A stretch of 64,000 nucleotides of DNA, from assembly GCA_020746105.1 (NCBI GenBank), contig CM036619.1, positions 51,692,635 to 51,756,634 of the forward strand. The letters run 5' to 3'. The notes beneath the pieces were generated by a model. That model was not told where the DNA came from and did not search any database. It was given only the letters and a program-made list of their open reading frames with translations. The translations under genes were made by a program, and so were the position numbers. The DNA is from Trogon surrucura (Eukaryota; Chordata; Aves; Trogoniformes; Trogonidae). Shown in pieces: positions 33,938-46,962 of the stretch. Every line of letters begins with the position of its first letter. Position 1 is the first letter of the stretch.

Positions 33938-36900
33938 TATCAGTATCTGTAGTGATTGCTCTTTGTGTATTTTTTCCTCTCCCATTCTCTGAGTTTTCTC
34001 TTGAACTCTACAAATTTTTGTCATCTGGAGGAAGTGGAGAGACATGTACTGTTCCCAGCAGTGGTTTGTCTCTTAAATTATTGCAAAGAAGATTATGAAC
34101 CTTGAATGAATGGCATGATGAGTGTAAGGCAATTCATCTCAAGAGTTCTTAAAATAATTTAATTTCTGGTTGTTTAATGACTGTTAGAAATTAGTCGATA
34201 TATTAGTGCCTGGGAAAGCAATCTGCGTGAAGGCAATAGTGAATTAAGAGTTGATAATATTGTGAGGAAGGTCTACATGGTAAAAGGAGCTTGATAACAA
34301 ATCTTCAGTGAGGAGGTGGACTTGTCTCATACGACATTATATACCTAAATTGTAGTCCCTTAATCCAAGTTGACAAAGTTTCCTTCATAGCCCATGGAAG
34401 GAGAGAGTGTGCCCTCACAGAGATGATTCTTCATGAATAGATTGCTGTGTTAATTTGACTGAAAGACCCCCTGGAAGTGCTTCTCTCTCTGTAGATGGAA
34501 ACGAAGTGACTGCTCTAGACAAGACACATGGCTGTTAGAAGGCTGCAGTTAGCCGAGGCGTATCTGCTTCAGTCTAATTTCACCAGCTGGGTTTTAAAGT
34601 ATGGTTACATTTTAACTTGAAATAAAACAGCATAGTTTAACAAAGAAGGTAAATTTCCCAAAGGGTTGCAGTCAATTTCTATGACGGGTGAGTTTTGGGT
34701 AAGGATTAGTTGATTTTCAAAGAAAAAGTGCTGTAGTTTAAAAAAAGAGAAATACTCTGGCCATGCTCATGTGCTGTGATATGGCAAGATGGCAGGATCC
34801 TTTCTGTGCCACCTTTCTGCTGATTTTGAAGTGACTAGTGACCCTGGGAAACCTTCTGAAGGAGTCCCTGTGTGATAGCCGAGGTGTTGCAATCGTAGCT
34901 GGAACCTTTGCTGTGGGAAAAGCTCATCGTGTACATCTCTTCTTGCATAACTTTGAAGGCTCGGCTGCACTCTGGATATTTTTTCTTCCCCTCTCTTGTC
35001 TGTGTTGTTCATAGCAAGGTACCAAAACCCACTTGCTTCCTTGCTGGTGGTCTCAGTGAGAAGCCAGTGGCTAAATCTGCAGCTGGGGTTGCTGAGGCTG
35101 TTTAGTTGCAGAGGGCATGCGTAGGGTGGCTGCAGGGAGGTTGGTTGGCTGCAACAGGCATTAGAGTGTCTGGGCTCTGCAGGTGCTGAATTAGTGTGTC
35201 CCTGCATGGTAAGTCCACTACCTTTTTGTTTAACTTCACACAGATTAAGCAACACCAAGCTGTTTGCTGCTGCTTTCATTTTTGTGCCCTAGCGCAATGT
35301 GCTTGCATTTCTAAGGCTCTGCTTGATGTTAAGTAAAATAGTGCCGGTTTAAATTGATTGCCACGTAAGCAAACCAAGAAAGCAGAGTGAAGTTGGGCTC
35401 CTGTGTCACACACATGGCTCAGAAGAAGCAGCACGCTCTGAACCGACCTGGCCTGCTTCAGGTGAGGATGACTCCTGCAGACCAGCACGAGGCTCATCAG
35501 TCTTGCTGGAGACTCACAGTTGGCTGGAAGGGGGGCTCGATGTCAGCCTGCAAGCGGTGGGCTGCAGCAGCTGAAAAGCCCCAAGGTGGCATCTCAACTG
35601 GCAGTTCAGAGCAAGCCTGCCACAAGAATCTACAGGTGAGCCTTGGGAGGGCACCTACGGGAAGACCCTGGCTCCCCACCACTGCCCTGGGAAGGGGCGC
35701 GTTCCCACCAGTGGCACCCGGGAGAGAGGAGACGTGGGGAGGCACCGGTTGGGCAACCTGGTCCTGGCAGCAAACAGCACCGGGTGAGGAGGCCATCGCA
35801 GCAGAGGAGAGACTGGTGAGGATGGGCACGTAGTGGCTGCTTGCAGGGGGTGGTGGCTGGAGGGAACAGGGCAGAGCGAGCCTCATGGTTTCTGGAGGAA
35901 GCAGTGGCCTGGTGTTCAGCCCTGCCTCAGAAAGAGGGAAACTGCACGGTGAAAAACATGCTTCATGAATGTTACAGTCTTTGAAACAGGAAACCTCGGA
36001 AGTTGAAGGTTAAGATGACTTTTGCAAGACTAGAGAGCAGTTATGTTCAGTAATTTCGAGAAGGAATATGTAAGAGTGGATTATTTGTATTGAACTGCCC
36101 TTTTTTCCAGTTAGTCAAAGATACGAAGGGACAAACACACAGCTCTGAGGAAGGCGGAGCTCCTTTACATTGCAACGGTGCAGTGACATCAAATGATGCC
36201 TGAATGCAAAGCAATGGGTCTGCACCTCAGCTGGTAAAATAACCTCTGCTTTCATCAGGGTCATTTATCTGTCATTTAAGGAACTTACCATCTGAAGGCT
36301 CACCAGTTCTTGGGCCATCAGCACATGGGACTGAGAGAGGAACGAGAGTGTGCTTGTCTTTCTGAGAGGCAGCAGGTGCCTGGAAACTGTCTTGCCATGA
36401 ATCATACAATAACTTGATCTTACCTTGCTTACGTTTTTATTTTCCGAAAGTCATTTTTTTTAGTCCCAATCTAATGGTCTGGGGCACGGTTTGTATTATC
36501 TACCGCAGAGGCATGACTCGTGCATTTGGCTGGCCTTCGTGATAAAATCACTAAACAGAATTGGTTCTGTTTAGCTCAGACTAGGGCAAGAGCCTCTACC
36601 TAAAGCCAAGTGCCATCGAGAGAAGACAAAGAGTAAAGCTGCTGGATGTTGACTACAGGTGGATTACTAAAATGCAGGCAACAGAGATGCTGTTTTGAAA
36701 CAATCTTCTGGATCTGGTGGCTGTGGCATAGCTTCCAGCAGAAAATGATATTAAATTAATTAAAATGAACCTGATGCTTACCACCAAAGCAATCCTGTTG
36801 TTGCCTGTTCTTGTGTGGATGTTCTTCATGTTGGAAGAGAATCTATGCTGATCTTTCAGTACCAAGTACTTAAAATTTGCAGAGCAAATGATAGTAGAAC

Positions 36901-38183
36901 AAAGCAGTAAGAAAAGCTCTTGAAATTACTTTTTTTAAAAAAAGCAGTAGACCTATTAAAGCTCTTGGTAAGGGATAGAGTTCTGATTTACTATTACACG
37001 TTTTGACAGCTATGTCCGACTTGGTGGGTATGTATGTATTATATATATTTATGGTTTTGTTTCCCATCCTCAAACAAGATCTGAAGAATTGAAGAAATGT
37101 CATGTCAATATAGGACATGTTTTGAAAAAGGACACTTGTGTTACATATTGGAGAAAAAAAGTTAGTTGCTGGGAGCTCTACTGAGTGCTGAGGAAAAGTT
37201 TGCTACAGCTTTGTTTTACCTGTAAGTTAAAGGAGGTGGTGGGTTGAAGAAAACTCCGTAACAAATTTGTCTTGCCCAGAGCAGAAACTGGATGAACAGC
37301 TTTCAAACAGATCATCTGCTACTGTGAACCAGGCAACAGGCTCAGTGTTTAATCCTGTTCCAGAGGATGGGCACAGCGACAGACTCATTTTGTTTGAAAT
37401 CAAGGCATGGGTGAGGGGAAGGAGATTGGGGGCAGGACTGAAACAAAATTGAGGCTGAAATGTTACTGTACCAGGAGATAAACTGGGAAGAGATTTGCTT
37501 CTGAAAAATGTGTTGCTTATTCACAGGTGGTTTTTTTTTTATTGGGGTCTATTACAAATACATGTCTGTTTAGTCCCCAAAAGGAATTAGAGGAGCCCAT
37601 GAAAGGCGTGTAACCATTTCCATATTAATTGCCTGATTTGAGAAGCTTAACCCCTTTTTAACTATGTTTTGAAAGTGACATTGTGTAAGCTTTGATTTCT
37701 GCTAGACAATTGCCTAACTTTTGGAAGAATGCTGGTAAAAAGTTGTGCTATCTCTTTTTGATTGCTGAGGTGGGGAGTGTACCTCCTCCTTACTATCTGG
37801 GATGGGAAGCAGTCACACAGTGCTATTTTACCTTTTAATAAAAGTCTTGCCTTCCAGAACAGGTGGTGTTGGCCAGTTGGCATGTTAAGTCCTTGATTTG
37901 ATGGTATATAAAATCTCTTTGAAAACCACATGGAGAGCATTCTTAGTACATTTTGTCTTATGCTCTTCCATTAGGGTTTAAAAACATACAGCTCGGAACT
38001 TGTTCAGTTGCCCGTTTGTTGCCTGTACAGAGAGGAATGTAGTAAAATGGGCATGAGCCGCTCTGAACACTCCTGCCTGGTCATGGATGAAATCCCATAG
38101 GTGCATTTGCAGAGATGAGAGTAGGAGATGCTGCACAATCTTGTCTTGAGAGGGAGGCAAACTAACACGTTTACAGATGGGAC

Positions 38184-38229
38184 TGGTGACAAAGTGGTTG
38201 CTCTACCCTGAGACATACTGGTTCAAGCA
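38184..38229 (+). repeat. tRNA-like head, possible fossil SINE (copy 1)
   Basis: TGGTGACAAAGTGGTTGCTC resembles a polymerase III box A region and GGTTCAAGCA at 38220-38229 is close to box B. The spacing is shorter than in a tRNA. It shares AGTGGTT and GGTTCAAGCA with the block 460 bp downstream. Confidence 0.35.
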
Positions 38230-38645
38230 CTTGAGGTGCAGTGCACCTTGGGAAGCAGACGGAAGGCCCATTTTCTTGTAGGATTTTGATCCATGTTTAC
38301 ACCTCAACTTCTGATTTCCTTGCCAGTGGGGAAGGCTGGTGCACCAACAAGTTTGTTTATACTGGAGATGCAGGCACCCAGAACATTTCAATACTCTGTA
38401 AGAGCAATGGCTGCCTGAGGCAACCTGGCTGTATGAAAGAGGCCTCCAGCACAACCACTTCGAAACTGATAAGGAGAAGTGTTGATATTGTTTGGAGGAA
38501 ATAGATATTAAAATTGAGAAACTGGTAGTTTGGAGTTATGCTCCTTGAAGTCATTAGGCAACAAAGATGGAAAAGAAAGATGGAGAGCTGGGAACGTCGT
38601 GTGCCATGCCTGAGCGCAGAAGAAGTATCACTAACACCAGATAGA

Positions 38646-38692
38646 TTAGCAAGGTGGTTAAAGTTTCTGCTAAGAGGACGGTGGTTCAAGCA
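38646..38692 (+). repeat. tRNA-like head, possible fossil SINE (copy 2)
   Basis: TTAGCAAGGTGGTTAAAGTT matches box A (TRGCNNAGYGG) with one mismatch, and GGTTCAAGCA (38683-38692) nearly matches box B. A second box B-like block lies in reverse (GGTTCCAATCTCC on the minus strand at about 38917-38905). It is too degenerate for a tRNA gene. Confidence 0.38.
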
Positions 38693-41600
38693 TGAAGCTG
38701 TTGTTATGCAGAAAAATCTTGGAGACTTGCAAATGCCCACTATAAGAACTGCTGTAATCAGCAGCCACATCGAAAAAGCAGAAAGCACTCGACCGTGGTG
38801 GGAAACACCACCACAAGGCAAGTATTTCTCAGACCTTCCTTTGAAAGCTGTGAAGACTAAGCCAGTCTGGCCAATCATCCCCTCTAGCCCTGGCTGGAGA
38901 TTGGAACCAGAAGGGTTTCTTGCTTTTTTTCTGTCACACACCTTCTGGGACACCAAGGGATGAGCTTTGTCTTCAAACAAGCTGTGGAAAGCTTCTCTCA
39001 AGGAGTCACCTCTCCCCTACTGATGCCTGGAAATCAGTCTGTTCTTTCCTTCCTCACAGGAGGGGTCCCTGTGCTTCCATGCCAGTTACTAGCAAATGAA
39101 GTTCATTCAGGTCAGAGCAGTCAGAAGAAATTTTAACTGAGAATCTCCATTCCCCTAAGTCTTCAGCCGTGTGGGCAGCCCAATGCCAGCAAAAAGATTA
39201 CCAGCCTGTCGCAAGAGGTGCTGAGCGTGATCAGCCCTTACAGCGAGTTTATTCATTTCAGCTGAATGACAGAAGCGCCAACTGGTGTCACTGGAGATCA
39301 AGCTAGAGGGAAAATCGTATGTGCCTCTGCAGGCATTTCCCCGGATCTTGCCTGACAGCAGTTGAATGACCCGGTCTGCCTGTGTAGCAAACTTCAGCAA
39401 TTAGTGGAGAACACCCCCATAGCTGTGGTGTAAGAGACACAGTAAATTTTAGCAGGCAGAAGCAAACAGCATGCAAGTTCTTCTCTGCCATCCTGCTTCT
39501 GGCTGTCCCACTGCCTGAGAGATCTGCAAATCATTCCAGCAATGGCTACTCAGAAACTAGAGTTGAAATTTCTTTCAAATGTTACGTTCCTTCAGGGCAA
39601 AGTTAATTGTTCTCTCTCATTTAATGTCTTCAGTTATATTAAAAGAATTAGGATGTAGGATAGGCACAGAAGCTGAAAATTTCAGCAAGGCAGCGGTTAT
39701 TTCTTTATTATACTTGTCTGTTCGTACTGTCTTCAGCATGGGTGCTCCTTGGTCATATTATTGATGATGAATAAGAACAGACTGTGCAGAGATTAACACA
39801 GATGGTTGTAGCCTAAAGACTTGATGAGTTGTAACCAAAGAAAATAAATCTCTCCTTTCAAGGAGAGCCTTACACAACAGAATTTCATGTGGCTCAGCTG
39901 TATTCAAAGTGGAATATTAAAATTGCTGAGCGAAGAATTGAATGGCTCGTGTTGTGAATAGCCGTGGTGTATGGGTAAGCTGGTTACTACAGCCTCTCAG
40001 ATGGAAAAAACTCAACTATATTGTTTTCCTTTGGGTTAAAACAGACAAACAAACCCATAAAACAGACTCTCTGTGATTCAGAAATCTTTAGAGAAAAGCA
40101 GTTTAGCTCACCAGAGCAAATACTGAGTTGCAAAAGCAGTGTGACCGAAAATTTTGACAGAGGAATCCTCAGTCTCCTGCTACAGAACTTGGTGTAAAAG
40201 CTAGAAAATAACTTCACCTTTCCCTTTGAAGTGTGTCTCATGTTTTGTACTCTTCTAGTTTCTGCAAATATGACGCAAGGGTGTCATTCCTGTTCAAATT
40301 TCTATTTGAAACCATGGAAAGTCCATTTTAAAGGAGTAAATGCAGTGGAAAAAACAGCTGAGATGACTGTGTAACCTCTCAGTGCCAGCATCTGGGGCTT
40401 CAGCAGCTCATGGGAAAATGCGGAGAGTTTTCTAACCTAGAGAGAACTTGAGTCTATTACTGTGTTCTGCACTCTTGAGTTAATAAACGACGTATTTTAA
40501 ACTGGTGCAAATTAAATCTGCTTATCAATCAGTCGTGATACACTATTCACTTCATACAAGCTTCAGGGTAGATAGAGCTCCCTTTAACAGATGGTTGTGC
40601 TGATGAGAATGTCTTGGGCTGGGACCAGCTCGGAAGAGGAAAGTAATGGAATGTTACATTGCACCAGCTCACAGTCCACTCAATTGTTCAATCCAAAGGT
40701 AAAGACTGGAAGGGTTTTGCAAATGTTTATGATCTTTTAGGGAAAGGAGAGAAAGGATCATACTCTTAAAAAGCCAATATCTTTCATGTCGGGCTTTCTG
40801 AGAGACTTAATGTACTCACTTTGTGGCAAATTCTTTCATGGGCTGGTGATTCAGCTGTTTTGCCTTAATAGGAAGGTACAAAGTACACTGAAATATTTTT
40901 GAACACACTAAAAATATATTCCTGCTATAGAATTCTATCATAATTTTCCATGTAATGATTTGAAAACAAACAGTAAAGCAAGACCATGGGATGAGATTTC
41001 ATCTGGAGCATTTTTTATATTCTGGAGTGTTGGTTTTGTGGGTTTTTTTGGTGTAGAATCCATTAAGTTTCCATGTCATCATACTGGTTTAATCTCCTCC
41101 TATATTCTATAGTAGGCTTATATAAATAACCATAGTTGCAATTATGCTAAAAATAAATATTTCTTTTACTTTTACTACAATGTTAACTGAAAAAAACCCA
41201 AACCCTATGAGGACAGTACAGTTACTAAATCAATGCGCAGGTTTAAGAGCAGCAATTTTCTTGTTCCTCCAGCATTTTGTTTATCTGTTTTTCCCCTTAA
41301 GAATCCCACTGCTAGGATCTAAACTCAGCTGTGCTTTGAAAAGTCTGTTCGCTGATCTACTGGCTTCTTCCCTATGAACAGCAGCAACCCAGGTGCAGAT
41401 GGGTTTCCATGTGCCTTGATGGGCTTCTCCAAGGTCTGATCAGGTCTTTGGTCAAGGCTACTGCCATGACGTCTTCCCTCTACTCAGCTGCTTCTTTTAA
41501 TGAAACTACAGAATGATGTCCCTGAGACTCCTACCACTTTCTCAAACATAGTGATGGGCACAGAAACGAGCAGGGGAAGCCCGAGTGTCATGAGATTTGT

Positions 41601-43105
41601 CTCAGATCTTTAGGAAATTAAGGAGAGAATAACTTGGATGGTTAGCAAATTTTCCATCACAGGGATAGATGTCCTATCATCAAAAGATGGGTTTTGCAAA
41701 GTCTCTGATTTATTTCAGTATTTCAGGAATATTTCATTTTCTTAGCCCTGTGGCCTTGCAGAACTTTGTGCTACCCTCGTTTATCTTTCTAACTAAGGAT
41801 CTGCTTCGGGTCACAGACTGCCATTTCTTTAATATTTGTCCAAAATAATTGTGCTGCCACCATCAATTAAATTCACCAGATTTCTTTTTCCTGGCCTCCT
41901 GCAGCTTTAATCTGAAACTTTCCATTTTCCTGTCCATGGACACCATCACAGCCTGAACAGAGTCCAATTTTCCATTAATGGACACAGCAGGCTTTTAAAA
42001 TAAATCAGACAAAGGGTGGAGTCTGCAGCTCCGGATGCACCATGTGAAAGAGTCAGCCAGACCCAACTCTCAGCACTGCACCAGCTTCTTTCTGCTTATC
42101 TTTGCATTTATTGAAATAATAAAAGGTGAGCCAAAAGACGAAAGAAAAAAAAAAGACATGTAAACAGTAGCAGTCTGGTGAAAATCACCTAAGAAGGAAT
42201 AGAAAAGAGAATCGTGTAGCTCATAATCCCATCTACATGATTCATAATTTATACTGTGATATTTGAATTTAGCGAGTACATCTGAATGTAATGCTTTATA
42301 TGTACCACCTCTATACGGCAGAGGTCTAACTTGGCAGGATATTTCTTAGGTTAGAGGAAATGAAGGATTGGGTACTGGACAGAAAAACAATAATTTTTTC
42401 TTCTATGTAGGTTGTTGTCTTAATTCATCTCCAGTCTGTAAAGAAATAAGATGACATACAGTTCGCCCTGGAAGGCAGATGGCATCTTGTGGAGTCTTGG
42501 ATTCAGGAAACATTAATGAACCTCTCAGGCTGTCACAGTAGATGAGCATTTTGCAACCCTGGTGTTGGCTTTGTGTGCATTGTAATCTTTGCCCATGGAA
42601 ATACCTCAGCTGCTGACTGCAATCCAGTCTCTGCTGCTCACTGGAGGACATTTAAAGACAGCTGGGAGGATGTAGCTCCGTAACAAGGCATTAAATATTG
42701 AGCTTTCAAAAGCACACGGTACTTTTAAAAGCTGTGCATGTAAATGCCCTGGGATTGCTTATAAGCTTGATTTGGTCTGGTTTTGGCTAGAAATACACAA
42801 TTAGAAGAGACTGAAACTGGAGCAACCTACAGATGTTTGGAAATGTGTTGGGACTTTGGCCATCTGAAATGTCTAAACCATGGTTAGATGTTTTGTTAAA
42901 ATGCTCGTGCTCCATGAGGAGCTACAGTGCAATTAGTCTGTGGGTTCCATCATGGGAGGTCAGAGCACTGGCCCAGCCTTCTTTGAGTAGCTCACCTTTG
43001 GCCTTGAAGGCAGAGGGAAGGTTACTAATGATTGCATGTTATCCCTGCTGTTCAGCTTTAGTCTTCTCACAGCCGGTGGGAGAAGAGATCTTTATCTTAA
43101 GAAGA

Positions 43106-43161
43106 GATGATGATGAAGATGAAGGCTGAGTGTATGATGGTGATCATGATGATGATGATGA
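43106..43161. repeat. GAT/ATG-rich imperfect trinucleotide repeat
   Basis: Two clusters of GAT units (43106-43124 and 43146-43161) are separated by a short interruption. Confidence 0.8.
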
Positions 43162-44078
43162 GTGGGTAGTCATTGGTTCAATTTTCCTTTCTTTAGGCAT
43201 GTTTTTACCTCCCTCAGTTCTCCATTTTCCTCCAGGGATGCACTTGTGGATAATTGTGGTGACAGCCTCTTGCTTCCCTTCTTGCAGACGCTCTGGATTT
43301 CCCTTTGAAGGAAAGCAGGATGGCTGGAGGGTGGGTGCACAGCTCAACACGCAACCCCAACATGCAACCGAGAGGCAGCCAATGTCTACAGGTGGGAACC
43401 AGGCCCACCATGAGCTCCTGCCATGCACTGGAGAGAGAGCCAAGGTATTTCCCAGTCAAAAAGGGCTGTGCCTGCCAGTTTAATTGACGGGAGTCGGTGG
43501 CCTCGCAGGCTGTGCTCTCACCCACAGGTGTGGGATGATGTGAGGAAGGTGTCTGGGATTCGGGCCTCTGGTGAGAGGTGCTCACACATGCATTGTGCTG
43601 CAGGGACATCAAGCCACCAGCAAGTGGGAAAGGAACAGGGAAACAGTACGGTCTAGACTGTTAATCCAGCTCCAACAGTAACAACTGAGTCGTTTTTGCT
43701 CCGAGTGAGATGAAAGCAATTTAGAAATAAAAGCCTTTTATTTGTCTTTCTCAAAGTTTACAGCTACTATGTTTCTACATTAGGTTTTTATCTTTTTGAA
43801 CAAAAATCCCCAAACAATCAGGCTTCTTCGGTTGCCAGCAGAAAATACTGATGGAAACCACAGACTCCTATTGTTTTCTGCATATTTATAATTTTGTGAA
43901 CCGTTCCTCCCTCCCTCCCACAGCGCGTCAGCCTGTTCAGCTCCGCAATTCTTCTGAATCTATTCTTGGTGCATTTGTCTTCCCTTCCCATCCAGCTGTT
44001 TAGTCAAGACCATGATGAAGGTGTGGAGGCGTGGAGGAGATCGTCACGAGTGTGCTCATTTACCAGCCAAGGACTGTC

Positions 44079-44103
44079 GTGTGTGTGTGTGTGTGTGTGT
44101 GTG
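44079..44103. repeat. (GT)n microsatellite
   Basis: Twelve uninterrupted GT units plus one base. Confidence 0.97.
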
Positions 44104-46956
44104 CACTCCTTGGAAAGAGGAAGCAGACCAGCACATAACAGGTCTCTTGTGCACTTGGCAAGCTTGCTTTTTTTTTAGCATTCTAGAAATATGTTGAGAT
44201 TTGCCATATTGTTTTTTATTTTGGGTGCGTGTCATGATTGGCTAAGTGTAAGAGAAAGAGCTGAGACCTCTGCACTTCCAGGGGTTCCTAGTATGCAAAT
44301 AGATGGGCAGGAATTTAGGGACCAGAATGTGGTTCTTTTGTCTTCTGGTGTGAGAGAATAAAAGCCGATGCTGCACTCACCACTCTTGTGCTGCGACACG
44401 AGGCCTTTGGCCTTTGTCAAAACCCAGCACACTGAGGCCGTGTGGGCAACATAAATACTTGGTGAGGCAACAGAGGAGAAACAGGTGGCTTGAGGTAGTC
44501 TAGAAGTCCCCAAACCTTTCTTTGCTATAAGGCTCCATTCTCTAGACGTGCTGAAGAAAAGCTTGTCTAAAGCTTTAGCAAAAACTAAAAGAAACCCCTG
44601 ATATTCCCTGTCCTAAACAATGAACAGAATTTATTCCTGGTAGACCAGTCTCTGCTGTGAACACAGGGGTTTAATATCGGTTTGTTGAGAAACCCTTCCT
44701 GGCTCTTCATCCTCTTGCTCTTCAACTTGGTAGAGGAAGCAATGGGGAAGAGGGAAACTTGCCCTTCATGTCTGTATGTGCTTGAAAGGAAAGGAGAAAA
44801 GAGTCTAAAGGCTGGATCATAGATGCTGGTGAATTAAAAATGCAGGAGGCTGAGATCTCCTGTCAGGGGTTCTGAAAACCTGACTTGCACAGCTTGTTCC
44901 TCGATGGACATCCCCACTGATGTTAGCCAAGGCAACACTTCACCACACTTGGAAGCTCTTGGGAGAGGAACATTTTCTTGCCTCTCCTTTCTCCATTTAG
45001 CATCTTATCTAACTAAATGCCAGAACTTTGTTAAGAATAATAGCTGCTGCTGAGGCCCCCCCACCCAAACTCGGAGTTCTCCTAGGGGAAATATTTCAGT
45101 TTCGAGTTAGAGGAAATAGTAATATGAGTTCAAAAATTAATATATATTAGTCACCAATTAAATTTGTCTGCAAACTGGAAGGCTTCTTCTGGCTTGAGGA
45201 ATTAAGGCCTGGAGTATCTGTCTGAACAGTGTAACAGAGCTGGTTTAAGATGATGCTCAGAAAGATTATGGAAAGGGGTGTATGACAGGCTAGAGGAATG
45301 CATAAAAGATGGACTTACAACAGTAGCCAATATTTAGCTCTTGCTAAGGGAAGGAAGTGTTTGCTGCTCAAGCCAGCAGCAACTTCTGGGTCTCCCCTGC
45401 CTTGCTTTGAAGATACGCAGGCCTTTTCCAGGATCACAGCTCCTGTTCTTTCCCAGTCACATACTATAAGCGTTCCTTCTCCTCTCACTGTTGGTCCTGG
45501 TATTGGCTGTTGGGGTCTGGGCAAGGTGTTTTTTTACAGTGACTGAAAAGTTCTTCTCTGAGCTCATCCGGACCAGCAGGCTCTAGGCTGAAGCAGGGAG
45601 TCTCCACCTGTATGGGCTCATGGTGAAGTTGGTGGAAAGGACCAAAGTTTAGGATTTGAGAGACCTTTTTGCTTGTGTGCAACTTTCTTTGAAGAGATGA
45701 ACCTGTAGTTTCCTTTTCCTCTTTTTGTTTTTTTTTTTCCCCCTCTCTCTTCACTACAAAGTTTACAATGGGAGATGAACAAATTAAGCTCAAATCTGCC
45801 TCCCACACTCCCTCTCTCCTTTCCCAAGGGTGCAACTTGGGACAGATTTCAGTCTCGGCTAGTGATGCTGGCATTGTTGCTGTGATTGCTCAGTCTCTCA
45901 CCTCGCTAAACCACTTCTACCTTTTTTTAAAAAATGTTTACTGTGGGACCTGGTGCCAAAATCTTCAGCATCGTGGGAAGGTGCTATCATCTCCTAACAA
46001 ACTACTCCCCACTGCTTCCAGGGAGGACTTACGCTGTGGGCTCTGTATTTTAGGAGGCTGGAGCAATTAGCTGAAGTATCATTTAAAGACAGTATGGACT
46101 ATCCCCAAGACAATATTGCCTGTTAGTGTTTTGGAAAATGTAAAGCATTTTTCTGTGTGTTTGTATATTCTGGGTGTGTGTGTGTAAATCCAGCTAATGT
46201 TTGTATTGCTATAAACACGATTTAGAGCTGAGGGTCTCTAGAGAACCAAGACAGTGATGGGTGGAGGTAGGGAGCCAAACCTTTCACGTAACTTTATTAA
46301 CATGGAATGAAAATGCACAATAAATGGGTGTTGTTCTGTGAGACCACCTAGCCAGGTGTTGGATTTAGGAAGTGTCATCAGTTGAAAAAACCAGCTTGAA
46401 CAACAATATGTGGTGGCTAATTTGGTGTGTGCATGTGTGAATGCCCAAAACTGAAGTTTCAGTCTCCTATGTGAAAGTGACTGTTTGTGAACTACAACTG
46501 GTGCAGGGGCCAGTTGTAAATTTTACTACCACCTGGGCTAAACCAAAGTGGCATAACCCAAATTCCCCAGTGAACAAGGAGTCTTGAGACACAAGCAATG
46601 CTGAGGAGCCTTCGTGTGCCTTGTCCTTCTGCACAGTGATGGTTTGGACTGGGAGAACCAGGGCCTGGCAGCTTCAGGAGGAGCTGGGATCAAAAAGGAC
46701 TTAAAAATCCCCCAAAACACAAAGTGAAGAAGATTAAGATCTTGGTTGGAGGAAAGATCCTGGAAGTGAGGGCTCTGCAGGGAGAAGAATGCCAGGAGAT
46801 GGGGAGGGCCCTCTGGCAATCCCACCACTGGCTTATTAATGAGCAGCTTTACGTCCCAGAGGAAGACAAAACCATTGGACGCATACAGATGAGAGAACGG
46901 AATAATTTTACATACTAGTGGAAAATAATCTGGGGTTTTCAATTTTTTTTAAAACA

Positions 46957-46962
46957 TTTATT
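46957..46962 (-). terminator. CABLES1: CABLES1 distal poly(A) signal (candidate)
   Basis: TTTATT on the + strand reads AATAAA on the minus strand, about 3.0 kb after the CABLES1 stop. The following minus-strand bases are A-rich, then 'TTGAAAACCCC'. It is a candidate only. Confidence 0.4.

Larger units (their letters stand above)
33938..46956. other. Intergenic region between TMEM241 and CABLES1
   Basis: About 13 kb between two convergent 3' ends. It contains two tRNA-like stretches (38184-38229 and 38646-38692), a GC-rich block at 35.5-35.9 kb, a GAT-rich run (43106-43161) and a (GT)n microsatellite (44079-44103). No CR1 was recognised. The long open frames (148 codons at 35387, 214 codons minus at 39001-38357, 132 codons minus at 43612-43214) show no recognisable domain and I do not call them genes. 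Confidence 0.75.

Noticed and set aside
38357-39001. Minus-strand open frame of 214 codons
   Set aside because: No recognisable domain, overlaps a + frame of 141 codons and a tRNA-like stretch, and lacks splice or promoter support.
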